DNA from: Reichenbachiella sp. | Lineage (GTDB): Bacteria; Bacteroidota; Bacteroidia; Cytophagales; Cyclobacteriaceae | Assembly (NCBI RefSeq): GCF_033344935.1 | Contig: NZ_JAWPMM010000001.1 | Coordinates: 248,001-312,000, forward strand | Direction: 5' to 3' | DNA: 64,000 bases | Shown here: piece after piece, positions 52,747 to 61,657 of the stretch | Numbering within the stretch: the stretch's first letter is position 1 | How the letters are laid out: the number at the start of each line of letters is the position of its first letter | Made by a program: the position numbers and the translations under genes | The notes under the pieces: model-generated | What the model was told of the DNA's origin: nothing | Databases searched by the model: none | What the model saw: only the letters and a program-made list of their open reading frames with translations

Positions 52747-53862
52747 ATGTCCGATTCGTCTCGAAGAAAGTTTATCAAGAAAGGAAGTTTGGTAGCCGCG
52801 GCAGGTGCCACTGGTCTGTTGGCTGCCTGTGGCAAAGAGCCAACCAAAGACCAGTCCATTAAGATCAATTTCAACAACACCTATCATTGGAAAATGGTGA
52901 CCACGTGGCCTCCGAATTTTCCGGTGTTAGGAGAAGGCTGTAAACTTCTAGCCAAGTGGGTGGAAGAAATGAGTGGTGGTCGATTGAAAATCGAAGTATA
53001 TGGTGGGGGAGAATTAATTCCTTCTTTGGAATGTTTTGACGCAGTGAGTCATGGTGCAGTAGAGATGGCCAGCGGGTCAGGTTATTACTGGGCAGGTAAA
53101 ATCCCAGCGGCGCAGTTTTTCTCTTCCGTTCCATTCGGCATGAATGCTCAGCAAATGAACGCCTGGATCATCAACGGCGGCGCCAATAAATTGTGGGACG
53201 AAATCTATGAGCCATTCAATCTGATACCTCTGCCTGGAGGAAATACCGGCGTGCAAGCTGGCGGCTGGTACAACAAGGAAATCAATACTATCGAAGATTA
53301 CAAAGGCCTAAAAATGCGGATGCCTGGATTGGGCAGCAAAATTATAAACAAAGCTGGCGGTACTGCGGTGCTCGTAGCCGGAGGAGAATTGTTTACCAAT
53401 CTCGAACGAGGTGTCATTGATGCCACCGAATGGATCGGCCCGTATCATGATTACCTGATGGGGTTTCATCGTGTGGCTAAGCATTACTATTATCCGGGTT
53501 GGCATGAGCCAGGTACCGTTTTGGAAATGATCATGAACAAGGACAAGTTCAACGAACTACCCAAAGATCTTCAGGAAATCGTTCGTGCAGCGATCTACAG
53601 ACTGAACCAATGGATGCTTCTTGAGTTTGAGCAAAAAAACTCGATTTACCTTCAAAAAATGAAAGATGAAAAAGTAGACATCAGGCCGTTTTCAAAGGAG
53701 GTGCTTGATCCATTAAAAAAGATAGCCGAAGAAGTCGTATTAGAAGTTGTAGAGTCGGATGCCCAGAGCAAAAAAATCTACGAGCATTATACCAAATTCA
53801 GGAAGCAGATAAATAATTGGTCAGCCATTAGTGAAGGATACTATTATAAGAATGTGCTTTAG
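52747..53862 (+). CDS. TRAP-type solute-binding protein (DctP), Tat lipoprotein
   Basis: The protein has 371 residues. The N-terminus has a twin-arginine motif (SSRRKFIKKGS) and a lipobox (GLLAAC), so it is probably a Tat-exported lipoprotein. The DctP fold is shown by WKMVTTWPPNFPVLGEG, ..GAVEMASGSGYYWAGK, ..GGWYNKEINTIEDYKGLKMRMPG and VIDATEWIGPYHD. The ligand is probably an organic or keto acid. No DctQ/DctM membrane genes lie beside it, so its transporter is elsewhere or absent. Confidence 0.9.
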   Translation: MSDSSRRKFIKKGSLVAAAGATGLLAACGKEPTKDQSIKINFNNTYHWKMVTTWPPNFPVLGEGCKLLAKWVEEMSGGRLKIEVYGGGELIPSLECFDAVSHGAVEMASGSGYYWAGKIPAAQFFSSVPFGMNAQQMNAWIINGGANKLWDEIYEPFNLIPLPGGNTGVQAGGWYNKEINTIEDYKGLKMRMPGLGSKIINKAGGTAVLVAGGELFTNLERGVIDATEWIGPYHDYLMGFHRVAKHYYYPGWHEPGTVLEMIMNKDKFNELPKDLQEIVRAAIYRLNQWMLLEFEQKNSIYLQKMKDEKVDIRPFSKEVLDPLKKIAEEVVLEVVESDAQSKKIYEHYTKFRKQINNWSAISEGYYYKNVL

Positions 53863-53893
53863 AGTTTAATCTAGCCTAAACAATTTTCGTACT

Positions 53894-54460
53894 ATGAAGT
53901 TCTTTAACTTTTTAATCTTCAACCCTTTTGCAAATGCATTAGTAAATCAAGTAGAGAAAACTTTGCCGTTGCCTTTAAGAGCAAAAAGCATGATGTTAGA
54001 TTTTGCTCGATCAATGGGAATTGTATTTCCAATAGTTTTACCGTTAATATTTGTAGTGGAACGCTATTGGTCATTTGATCTCGGCTTTTATCTACTTTGG
54101 CCTCTTCTCACACTGGTTATGTTTAATAAAGATATTGTAGATGGCCGTAGTATTACAAAACGGAATTTAGGCCTTGCAATTGTAAAAAGTAGTAGTGGTG
54201 AACCTGCTTCTAAACTTCAATGTTTCTTTAGAAATATTACTTTTTTTGCTTGGCCTCTAGAAGCATTGATAGCGTTTAGTGGCACAGGTCAACGCATAGG
54301 TGACATACTTGCTGGAACAAAAATTGTAAATCAACCAAAGATTAGTAATTCAACATTCACTTCCGAACTTTTAAAAGTTCATATTTCAATTGAGCTAATA
54401 TTAGTCAATATTTTAGTTATTGGAATTGGAATAGTTCTTCAAAACACTATGATGTTTTAA
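53894..54460 (+). CDS. RDD-family membrane protein
   Basis: This 188-residue, AT-rich gene encodes a protein with three or four helices. NKDIVDGRSITKRNLGLAIVKSS.. and ..FSGTGQRIGDILAGTKIVN follow the RDD family pattern. The first-helix RDD motif is reduced to FARSMG. RDD proteins are of uncertain function (some may be ion antiporters). It follows the TRAP protein by 31 bp and converges on the GNAT gene. Confidence 0.8.
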   Translation: MKFFNFLIFNPFANALVNQVEKTLPLPLRAKSMMLDFARSMGIVFPIVLPLIFVVERYWSFDLGFYLLWPLLTLVMFNKDIVDGRSITKRNLGLAIVKSSSGEPASKLQCFFRNITFFAWPLEALIAFSGTGQRIGDILAGTKIVNQPKISNSTFTSELLKVHISIELILVNILVIGIGIVLQNTMMF

Positions 54461-54477
54461 TTGAAGTTTCTAACCTT

Positions 54478-54930
54478 TTAATTGTGCAATGAAGTAAAGT
54501 TGAGCACCATATCCACATGTGGAATACCATCTTCCAGATAGACTTCGGAAGTTTTTTCAAAACCAAATGAAGCATAGAAGTCTGTGAGGTATTCTTGAGA
54601 CTGCAAGACGACAGACTCCGTTTGTCTTTCCTTTTTCATTTGTACCAAAGCTGCATCAACGAGTTTTCGACTGATGCCTTTTCCTCTTTCTGACTTAGCG
54701 GTAACTACACGGCTAATTTTGGCCGAGCCATTTTTCAGCTGAAACAACCGCAGATAGCCTATGACCTTTTGGTTTTTTTCAATAAAAAGATGCGTGGCAT
54801 TTTGATCCGCATCATCCAGTTCCGGGTAGGCGCAGGCTTGCTCTACCACAAACGCATCAACTCTCAACTTGAGTATTTGATACAATTCATCAAGAGACAG
54901 TTGATGGTATTTTTTTATCTGTATTTCCAT
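54478..54930 (-). CDS. GNAT acetyltransferase, ElaA-like
   Basis: The frame reaches 54942, but MEIQIKKYHQLSLDELYQIL from 54930 is the natural ElaA-type start (150 residues). The pattern LKLRVDAFVVEQACAYPELDDAD is characteristic of ElaA. The acetyl-CoA loop is SERGKGISRKLV. The substrate is unknown. It overlaps the end of the MFS gene by about 41 bp. Confidence 0.88.
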   Translation of the reverse strand: MEIQIKKYHQLSLDELYQILKLRVDAFVVEQACAYPELDDADQNATHLFIEKNQKVIGYLRLFQLKNGSAKISRVVTAKSERGKGISRKLVDAALVQMKKERQTESVVLQSQEYLTDFYASFGFEKTSEVYLEDGIPHVDMVLNFTSLHN

Positions 54931-56140
54931 AAGATTCGGCATTCAGCCTGTATTTCAAATATAAACAAAGTACCAAGCCTACAGCTGTCGCCACAAAAGT
55001 CATACTCCAGGTAAACCCATATCCATAGGTTTCTATCAGCTGCATGCCTATATTGGGTCCAATAATATGTGCCGCTGAAAAGGCAATCGGAAACAACGCC
55101 ATGTATTCTCCAGCCTTTCCCTTTTGAGAACGCTCCATGGCGAAAGAATTGGCAAATGGAAATATGAGCATTTCACCCAGCGTGATAAAAAACATACTAA
55201 TCACCAGGATGCCTACCCATTCCGAAAGGTTAAATACTAAAAACCCCAAACCGAGAATCAATGTACCAATCAACAAAACCGTAGCTTTCGAAACTCTGCT
55301 TTTTTCCAACCAATTGATCAAAGGCATTTCAAATAAAAATATGAGCATGCCATTCATTCCCAATAGTAAGCCGATTTGTCCTTCGGTAAGCAAATGAATT
55401 GTCTTGTAATAAACTGGCACCGTCGCAAACATCTGTAGAAACACGATGGCCGTCAAAAACACGATGGCCAGAAAAACCAAATATGGTATATCAGAATATG
55501 CCGACTGACTTTTTTGCCCGTTCGTTTTTTCATCAGTTATAGGCATACCGTCTTTTTCGTTCAAAAGCAGATACAATAATATCGAAGCAACCAAACAGGT
55601 AACGCCATCAATCCAAAACAAAGAACCATAAGTCATCGTGGCAATGATGAGCCCTCCCATCGCCGGGCCAAAAGAAAACCCAAGATTAATCGCCAGTCGG
55701 ATGAGCGTCACGGACCTGGTGTTGTTTTCCGGTTTGCTATAGGCTTTGATGGATACATACATCGCTGGACGAAACATATCTGCTATCAGCATCAACACAA
55801 AAATCCCTCCTACTAAAAACCAAAATTCATTGAGATATTGAACTACAATAAAAACAACTCCTGATCCAATCAGGCTGGCCAGCATCACTTTGTAATAACC
55901 AAAAAGATCGGTGAGTTTACCACCCAACCAGGCACCCAAAATGGAACCCAAGCCAAAAGCGGTCATGACCCACCCAACCTGCGAAAGAGAATAACCCAAA
56001 CTGGCCGTAAGGTATAGAGACAAAAAAGGCACCACCATGGTGCCCGCTCTATTGATTAATGTGATTAAGGCAAGCAGCCATATTTCTCGGGAAAGGCCTT
56101 GGTAAGATTGGATGTACGCATTGAGTTGTCGTTTAATCAT
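54890..56140 (-). CDS. Major facilitator superfamily transporter
   Basis: This 416-residue protein has twelve hydrophobic segments. Motif A-like GAWLGGKLTDLFGYYKVM lies after TM2, and GLGSILGAWLGG and GFSFGPAMGGLI are typical of drug/H+ antiporter-like MFS proteins. The substrate is not readable. The gene precedes and overlaps the GNAT gene. No regulator is adjacent. Confidence 0.92.
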   Translation of the reverse strand: MIKRQLNAYIQSYQGLSREIWLLALITLINRAGTMVVPFLSLYLTASLGYSLSQVGWVMTAFGLGSILGAWLGGKLTDLFGYYKVMLASLIGSGVVFIVVQYLNEFWFLVGGIFVLMLIADMFRPAMYVSIKAYSKPENNTRSVTLIRLAINLGFSFGPAMGGLIIATMTYGSLFWIDGVTCLVASILLYLLLNEKDGMPITDEKTNGQKSQSAYSDIPYLVFLAIVFLTAIVFLQMFATVPVYYKTIHLLTEGQIGLLLGMNGMLIFLFEMPLINWLEKSRVSKATVLLIGTLILGLGFLVFNLSEWVGILVISMFFITLGEMLIFPFANSFAMERSQKGKAGEYMALFPIAFSAAHIIGPNIGMQLIETYGYGFTWSMTFVATAVGLVLCLYLKYRLNAESYGNTDKKIPSTVS

Positions 56141-56261
56141 CGTGTTGGTTTGTAATGAGTGAGTTCGATACTGAGTACCGACAGTTTGGTTACGACCAAA
56201 GTCAATGAAAGGATGCCTCCTATCTATGAATTAAAATACTGACGATTATCGAAAATACTAA

Positions 56262-56675
56262 TTACGGAATTTGCTCCAGGTTTTTAACCTCAGCTTGTCC
56301 ATCTAATACGATTCGATTTCTTCCTGTTTCGGTTTCAAAATATTGCGTGCTAATTACCGCTATATGTTTTCCTTCTCGTATTTCTGTTATTTCAAATTTC
56401 GCGACGTAGCGCTTGTCAGGATAGATCGCCCTTTTAAAATCGAGCTTTTGACTCAAATAAAAAGTGCCTGGCCCAGGAAATTCCATGCCTAAAACTTTAG
56501 AAATCACGGCTGAAGTAAAAATGCCATGTACTATTGGTGATTTAAAATTGGTGGTCGCTGCAAACGCTGCATCTAGATGCAAAGGGTTTTTATCTCCTGA
56601 TAATTCTGCGAATGCATTGACTTGCTCCTGCCTGATAATGAAATCAGTCTCATATGTATCTCCAACTTTTAGCAT
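56262..56675 (-). CDS. MaoC-family (R)-specific enoyl-CoA hydratase
   Basis: This 137-residue single hot-dog protein has hydratase-2 motif AELSGDKNPLHLD, with catalytic Asp and His, followed by PIVHGIFTSAVISKVLG. It probably hydrates trans-2-enoyl-CoA to (R)-3-hydroxyacyl-CoA. It fits with the beta-oxidation genes just upstream on the same strand, though two terminators and a lipoprotein gene lie between. Confidence 0.9.
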   Translation of the reverse strand: MLKVGDTYETDFIIRQEQVNAFAELSGDKNPLHLDAAFAATTNFKSPIVHGIFTSAVISKVLGMEFPGPGTFYLSQKLDFKRAIYPDKRYVAKFEITEIREGKHIAVISTQYFETETGRNRIVLDGQAEVKNLEQIP

Positions 56676-56679
56676 CTGA

Positions 56680-57138
56680 TTATTCTTTTACCTTGATCTG
56701 AACACCGTCATAGTAGTCATTTTTGTGACCTTCTCCATCCCAATCCAAATGGGCTTTGTACATCACACGATCATTATTGACTGTAAAATGGTATGTCGTT
56801 TCATGTCCATCAATTACTATAACCAAGGAATCATTTCGAATAAACCATTTACCTTCATCTTCTTTTATTATTTCCTCATCAAGGTTTGAGTATTGTGCTT
56901 TGAAAGTTCCATCATCTTTAAATTCTGATAAGATAGGTTTGATCTTCAGCACCTTTTCCCACTCTCCTTCTTTGGCATGCAAAATTGAATCTTCTTTTTC
57001 CAATCTTTTCATAGTAACCAATAGGGAAAGATTGGTCCATTTTCCAATTAATTCTTCTTCACGCAAAGGCTCTTCTTTTTTTGTAGAGCAAGACAACATG
57101 AATAATGTCAAAAATATAAGCACAAGGTTTTTCATCAT
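56680..57138 (-). CDS. Small predicted lipoprotein, lipocalin-like
   Basis: The frame reaches 57207, but that start would lie in a terminator hairpin; MMKNLVLIFLTLFMLSC (57138/57135) opens a lipoprotein signal with Cys. The ~152-residue mature form (EEELIGKWTNLSLLVTM.., EDEGKWFIRNDSLVIVIDG..) resembles small lipocalin-like Bacteroidota lipoproteins. It ends 4 bp before the MaoC gene. Function unknown. Confidence 0.8.
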   Translation of the reverse strand: MMKNLVLIFLTLFMLSCSTKKEEPLREEELIGKWTNLSLLVTMKRLEKEDSILHAKEGEWEKVLKIKPILSEFKDDGTFKAQYSNLDEEIIKEDEGKWFIRNDSLVIVIDGHETTYHFTVNNDRVMYKAHLDWDGEGHKNDYYDGVQIKVKE

Positions 57139-57177
57139 ATAAAAATAGAAATAAAAAATTTCGGATGAAGGAGAATA

Positions 57178-57211
57178 TAAAAAAAGCAGATGATCGCCCG
57201 TGATCATCTGC
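57178..57211 (-). terminator. Rho-independent terminator
   Basis: Leftward reading gives GCAGATGATC/GATCATCTGC arms (57186-57195 and 57202-57211) with a 6-nt loop and a following T-run. It is the second of two terminators downstream of the thiolase gene and lies just upstream of the lipoprotein gene. Confidence 0.88.
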
Positions 57212-57390
57212 TAGTCATTTGTTGGATTAGTATGCTAAGTAGTCTAATAAAAAAGTCCACTTGGGTTATAAAAATACTTAGAAACCAAATAAGTTGGAAA
57301 TATTGAACAAGCTATTTTGCCCATTCAGAATTTTCGTTGGATAATAGTTCAAACAAAAAATATAATTTTAAAATTTTTAATTTTGATAGA
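57212..57390. other. AT-rich stretch between two leftward terminators
   Basis: These 179 bp contain no credible reading frame. They are enclosed by terminators of the same direction, so a short minus-strand RNA or the promoter of the lipoprotein gene would fit; neither is demonstrated. Confidence 0.35.
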
Positions 57391-57420
57391 ATAAAAAGGC
57401 CTTGATTGCTCAAGGCCTTT
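57391..57420 (-). terminator. Rho-independent terminator after the thiolase gene
   Basis: AAAGGCCTTGA/TCAAGGCCTTT arms (57395-57405 and 57410-57420) form a perfect 11-bp stem with a TTGC/GCAA loop, followed leftwards by T-rich sequence. It lies 35 bp after the thiolase stop. Confidence 0.9.
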
Positions 57421-57455
57421 CACGCAATCAGCGTTTTCTCATAATAAAAGTTTGA

Positions 57456-58631
57456 TTACTTCAGGAATTCGTAGATGCCAGCTACACCTTGGCCACCGCC
57501 TACGCAGGCAGTTACCATTCCATACTTTTGTTTTCTTCTTCGCATTTCATTGATCAACTGAACGGATAGCTTCGCTCCTGAGCATCCTAGCGGATGACCT
57601 AAGGCAATAGCCCCTCCATTCGGGTTGATCTTCTCCGGATCTAGTCCCGCCTCCTTTATAACAGCCAAGGATTGCGTGGCGAAGGCTTCGTTCAATTCGA
57701 ATTGATCGATGTCATTCAGTTTCAATCCGGCCTGCTTCAATGCTTTCGGAATAGCAGCCACTGGACCAATCCCCATAATTCTCGGATCAACACCTGCAGC
57801 AGTGTAGGTCACCATTCTAGCCACCGGCTCCAGTTTCAATTCTTTCACCATCGCTTCAGACATCACCATTACGAAAGCGGCACCATCTGAAGTTTGAGAA
57901 GAATTTCCCGCTGTGACAACACCACCCATTTTAAAGGCAGGCTTTAACCTAGACAAACCTTCCATAGATGTTCCTGCTCGAGGTCCTTCGTCAGTATCCA
58001 CTACATATTCACGCTCGGCTTTTTTGCCTTCTTCGTTCACATAAGTTTCTTTGACGGTGATCGGCACGATCTCATCTTTGAATTTTCCTTCTGCCAATGC
58101 GGCCAATGCTTTGTCATGAGATTTTACAGAAAACTCGTCTGCCTCTTCTCTAGAAATCTTGTAATCCTCAGCTATTTCCTCAGCCGTCAGCCCCATGCCC
58201 AAATAATATTCAGGTGTTTTTTCTGCAATTTTCCAGTTCAGTGCTGTTTTGTATCCTAGCATCGGAACCAAAGACATGGACTCCGTTCCTCCAGCGATAA
58301 TACAATTCGCCATTCCTGCTTTGATTCTTGCAGCAGCGATAGCGATAGTTTCCAATCCAGATCCACAATATCTATTGACCGTAACTCCTGGTACTTCAAT
58401 CGGGAGAGAAAGAAGAGAAATCATTCTTCCCATTTGCATACCTTGTTCCGCTTCGGGAATGGCATTCCCTACAATTAAATCATCTATTCTTTTTGGGTCG
58501 AGCGCTGGCACATCAGCTACCAAGTGCTTGATCACATCAGCAGCCAAATCATCTGGTCGTGTGAATCTAAACCCACCTCTTTTTGATTTGCCAATTGCTG
58601 TTCTATATCCGTTTACTATATATGCTTCCAT
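57456..58631 (-). CDS. fadA: Acetyl-CoA acyltransferase (3-ketoacyl-CoA thiolase)
   Basis: The protein has 391 residues, normal for thiolases. It catalyses the last step of beta-oxidation, cleaving 3-ketoacyl-CoA with CoA. The active-site nucleophile is C89 in NRYCGSGLETIA. The second set is GGAIALGHPLGCSG (His) and TACVGGGQG (Cys near 377). It is third in a MarR-FadB-FadA operon, 40 bp after the FadB-like gene. Confidence 0.95.
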   Translation of the reverse strand: MEAYIVNGYRTAIGKSKRGGFRFTRPDDLAADVIKHLVADVPALDPKRIDDLIVGNAIPEAEQGMQMGRMISLLSLPIEVPGVTVNRYCGSGLETIAIAAARIKAGMANCIIAGGTESMSLVPMLGYKTALNWKIAEKTPEYYLGMGLTAEEIAEDYKISREEADEFSVKSHDKALAALAEGKFKDEIVPITVKETYVNEEGKKAEREYVVDTDEGPRAGTSMEGLSRLKPAFKMGGVVTAGNSSQTSDGAAFVMVMSEAMVKELKLEPVARMVTYTAAGVDPRIMGIGPVAAIPKALKQAGLKLNDIDQFELNEAFATQSLAVIKEAGLDPEKINPNGGAIALGHPLGCSGAKLSVQLINEMRRRKQKYGMVTACVGGGQGVAGIYEFLK

Positions 58632-58671
58632 TTTTGTAGTTTCTTAATATTAAAATTCTAGAATCGAGAAA

Positions 58672-61074
58672 TTAGTTCCTTAGCGGTTTGCCTTTAAACA
58701 AAATGCTGTGGATTCTTTCCAAAGTTTTCGGTTCACCCGTCAAACTCAAGAATGCTTCACGTTCCAAATCCAGTAAATACTGTTCTGAAACTAACGTTGG
58801 CGCTGACAGGTCTCCACCATTCATCACCCAAGAAATTTTCTTAGCAATCTTCATATCGTGATCCGAAATGTAATTGCCATATCTCATACCAGCTACACCT
58901 GCTTCGAACATCGCCAAACCAGATTTTCCTTGAACTTTGATATCCGTTCTTTGAGCAGGTTGTGTATAACCCGCTTCAGCTAATTCGATCGCTTTGTTTT
59001 TGGCATCCGCCAAAAGTCGAGCTCTGTTCAATGTGAAATCATCAGATTTTCTAACGAATCCTAAATCTCTAGCTTCATAGGCCGATGTCGCTACTTTGGC
59101 AGTCGCAATAGTCATGAAGTTTTCTTGTAGCACGTTCAACTCTGGGTCGCCCGCTCGATAAGCATCGGAAGTTCTTAAGGTCATCTCCTTAGTTCCACCC
59201 CCGCCAGGGATCAAACCAACTCCAACTTCTACTAATCCCATATAAGTTTCTGTGTGCGCCTGAATATGATCAGAATGTAAGGACAATTCACATCCGCCAC
59301 CAAGCGCCATGCCTGATGTGGCCACCACAACCGGAATTGAAGAATATCTAGCTCGCATCATGGTATTTTGGAAATGTCCGATCATCATGTTGATTTCGTC
59401 AAAATCCTGATCTCCAGCATACATGAACAGCATGGCTAAATTGGCACCAGCTGAAAAGTTCTGACCTTCATTTCCAATGACTAATCCTCGGAAGCTTTCC
59501 TCTGCTTTTGAAATCGATGCATTGATGCCCTCAATGATTTCGGCACCCATGGCATTCATCTTAGTGTGGTACTCTAAATTTAGAATTCCATCTCCAACAT
59601 CGTAAAGTGTGCATCCAGGGTTTTGATAAACAATATTGTTTTCCTTGAAAGCATCAAGTATGACCAGGCCTTCTGTTCCCGGAATTACTTTATAAGATTT
59701 GGATGGAATATCGTAATAGAGTTTTTTGCCATTTTCGAATTTGTAAAAACTCTCATGACCTGCTGCAATCATTTCTCCTACCCAGTCGGCAGGTTTCATT
59801 CCTGCTTCTTCCATTTTGGCAGCAGTATCTTTTACACCCAATACATCCCACGTGGCGAATGGTCCAATTTCCCAAGCGAATCCTGCAGCAACTGCATTGT
59901 CGATTCTGTATAGCTCATCAGCAATTTCAGGAATTCGCATGGAACAATATTTGAACATGTCGTAGAAAGTAGCTCGGTAAAACTCTCCGGCTTTGCCTTC
60001 TGAGTTAACCAAAATCGGAATTCTTTCTTTTACATTTTCAATATCCTTTACCTGACCAATAGCATCAAAATGCCCTTTGGTTCGAGGACCATATTCGAAA
60101 GTTTTTAAATTGAGTTCAAGGATTTCTTTTTTGCCGTTTTCATCAACGGTCTTTTTGAAATAGCCCTGTTTGGTTTTATCACCCCACCATTTTCTGTCGT
60201 ACAGTTCTTGAACTATTTTCGGAAGTTTAAATTTTTCCTTCGATTCGTCGTTTGGCAAACCTTCATAAAGTCCTTTGGCCACATTGACCGTAGTATCCAG
60301 ACCTACGACATCCATCGTACGGAATGTTGCAGATTTAGCGCGGCCAATAATTGGCCCCGTCAATTTATCTACCTCACCAACGGTGAGGCCGATTTTTTCG
60401 ACGGCGTGCATGCCAGACATAATCGCGTAGATGCCAATACGGTTGGCGATAAATGCTGGTGTGTCTTTACAAAGCACGGTTTCTTTACCTAAGAAGAGAT
60501 CACCATATTTCATCAGGAAGTCGATGACTTCAGGATCTGTTTCTTTGGTCGGAATAATTTCTAACAACCTCAAATACCTCGGAGGATTGAAAAAGTGAGT
60601 TCCACAAAAGTGTTTTTTGAAATCTTCACTTCGCCCCTCGGCCATAAAGTGGATAGGAATTCCAGAGGTGTTTGATGTAATCAGGGTTCCTGGTTTTCTG
60701 TATTTTTCGACTTGTTCGAAAACGATTTTTTTGATGTCTAGTCTTTCGACTACCACTTCCATGATCCAATCGTACTCGGAAATTTTCGACATATCGTCGT
60801 CAAAATTTCCAAGAGTCACCAGACTGGCTTTTTTAGAATCATACAAGGATGCTGGCTTTGATTTCAATGTATTTTGAAATGCCTCATTTACAATTCGGTT
60901 TCGAACTGTTTTGTCTTCAAGCGAAAGACCTTTTGCTTTTTCTGCTTCATCCAATTCTTTTGGCACAATATCGAGAAGCAAAACTTCCACTCCAATATTT
61001 GCAAAGTGACAAGCGATTCTGGATCCCATGATACCGGACCCTAGTATCGCTACTTTTTTTATAGCTCTATTCAT
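58672..61074 (-). CDS. 3-hydroxyacyl-CoA dehydrogenase / enoyl-CoA hydratase fusion
   Basis: This 800-residue bifunctional beta-oxidation enzyme has the dehydrogenase half first: NAD loop KKVAILGSGIMGSRIACHFAN, then SNTSGIPIHFMAEGR and KHFCGTHFFNPPRYLRLLEI. The crotonase half lies in the C-terminal part (about 470-800): FSAGANLAMLFMYAG and MALGGGCELSLHSDHI. This order matches FadN, not E. coli FadB, which has the hydratase first. It starts inside the stop of the MarR gene (8-bp overlap). Confidence 0.94.
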   Translation of the reverse strand: MNRAIKKVAILGSGIMGSRIACHFANIGVEVLLLDIVPKELDEAEKAKGLSLEDKTVRNRIVNEAFQNTLKSKPASLYDSKKASLVTLGNFDDDMSKISEYDWIMEVVVERLDIKKIVFEQVEKYRKPGTLITSNTSGIPIHFMAEGRSEDFKKHFCGTHFFNPPRYLRLLEIIPTKETDPEVIDFLMKYGDLFLGKETVLCKDTPAFIANRIGIYAIMSGMHAVEKIGLTVGEVDKLTGPIIGRAKSATFRTMDVVGLDTTVNVAKGLYEGLPNDESKEKFKLPKIVQELYDRKWWGDKTKQGYFKKTVDENGKKEILELNLKTFEYGPRTKGHFDAIGQVKDIENVKERIPILVNSEGKAGEFYRATFYDMFKYCSMRIPEIADELYRIDNAVAAGFAWEIGPFATWDVLGVKDTAAKMEEAGMKPADWVGEMIAAGHESFYKFENGKKLYYDIPSKSYKVIPGTEGLVILDAFKENNIVYQNPGCTLYDVGDGILNLEYHTKMNAMGAEIIEGINASISKAEESFRGLVIGNEGQNFSAGANLAMLFMYAGDQDFDEINMMIGHFQNTMMRARYSSIPVVVATSGMALGGGCELSLHSDHIQAHTETYMGLVEVGVGLIPGGGGTKEMTLRTSDAYRAGDPELNVLQENFMTIATAKVATSAYEARDLGFVRKSDDFTLNRARLLADAKNKAIELAEAGYTQPAQRTDIKVQGKSGLAMFEAGVAGMRYGNYISDHDMKIAKKISWVMNGGDLSAPTLVSEQYLLDLEREAFLSLTGEPKTLERIHSILFKGKPLRN

Positions 61075-61531
61075 TTTCGATCAATTGTATTTTTTGGTCA
61101 AGATTTTTATTTTCTTCTATTATACTGTCGATAGTAGTCATCACTTCAAAGAAGGCTTCTAGTTTTTTAGGCGATACAGCTTCTCTTACTTTATCATTAA
61201 AATAGATAACCGCTTTTCTAGAAAAATCTCTTTGTTTTTTTCCTGCTTCGGTTAGATAAATACGAACCGAACGTTTGTCTTCGGTGTCTCGCTCTCTATA
61301 AATCAAACCTGTCTCCTCCATAGTTTTTAGCATGCGTGTCAAACTTCTGGATTCCATACCTAATAGCGGAGCAATTTTGGTAGCGGGCGTTCCTTCTTCC
61401 TGATCAATATTGAGAAGTACAAATCCTGAAGAGGCGGTAATTCCTTTCGTGGCACCTCCTTGATTATACATTCTAGATATGGCGTGCCAAACTACTTTGA
61501 TATGATAATCGACCGTTTCTTCTTTACGCAT
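61067..61531 (-). CDS. MarR-family transcriptional regulator
   Basis: The 154-residue winged-helix protein (EGTPATKIAPLLGMESRSLTRM.. recognition helix region; GLIYRERDTEDKRSVRIYLTEAG wing) is typical of MarR. It heads the beta-oxidation operon and overlaps the next gene by 8 bp. A long palindrome centred about 64 bp upstream of its start is its probable operator, making it an autoregulator that likely responds to acyl-CoA. The ligand is inferred. Confidence 0.92.
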   Translation of the reverse strand: MRKEETVDYHIKVVWHAISRMYNQGGATKGITASSGFVLLNIDQEEGTPATKIAPLLGMESRSLTRMLKTMEETGLIYRERDTEDKRSVRIYLTEAGKKQRDFSRKAVIYFNDKVREAVSPKKLEAFFEVMTTIDSIIEENKNLDQKIQLIENE

Positions 61532-61577
61532 ATGCTTCTCAAATTAAGTAAGTAACTTTCGGTGGAAACCAAAGATA

Positions 61578-61613
61578 TACAAAATATGTTATGCATGCAT
61601 ACTATATTTTGTA
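61578..61613. promoter_or_regulatory. Palindromic operator upstream of the fad operon
   Basis: Outer arms TACAAAATAT (61578-61587) and ATATTTTGTA (61604-61613) and the central TATGCATGCATA (61590-61601) are perfect and share one centre of symmetry. Only two base pairs break it. It lies 47 bp upstream of the marR start, where an operator of a MarR dimer (or two dimers) is expected. Confidence 0.7.
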
Positions 61614-61657
61614 ATTATGTCATACGCTTCAAAAGAATCTGGAAGGGTAGCTTAAGA

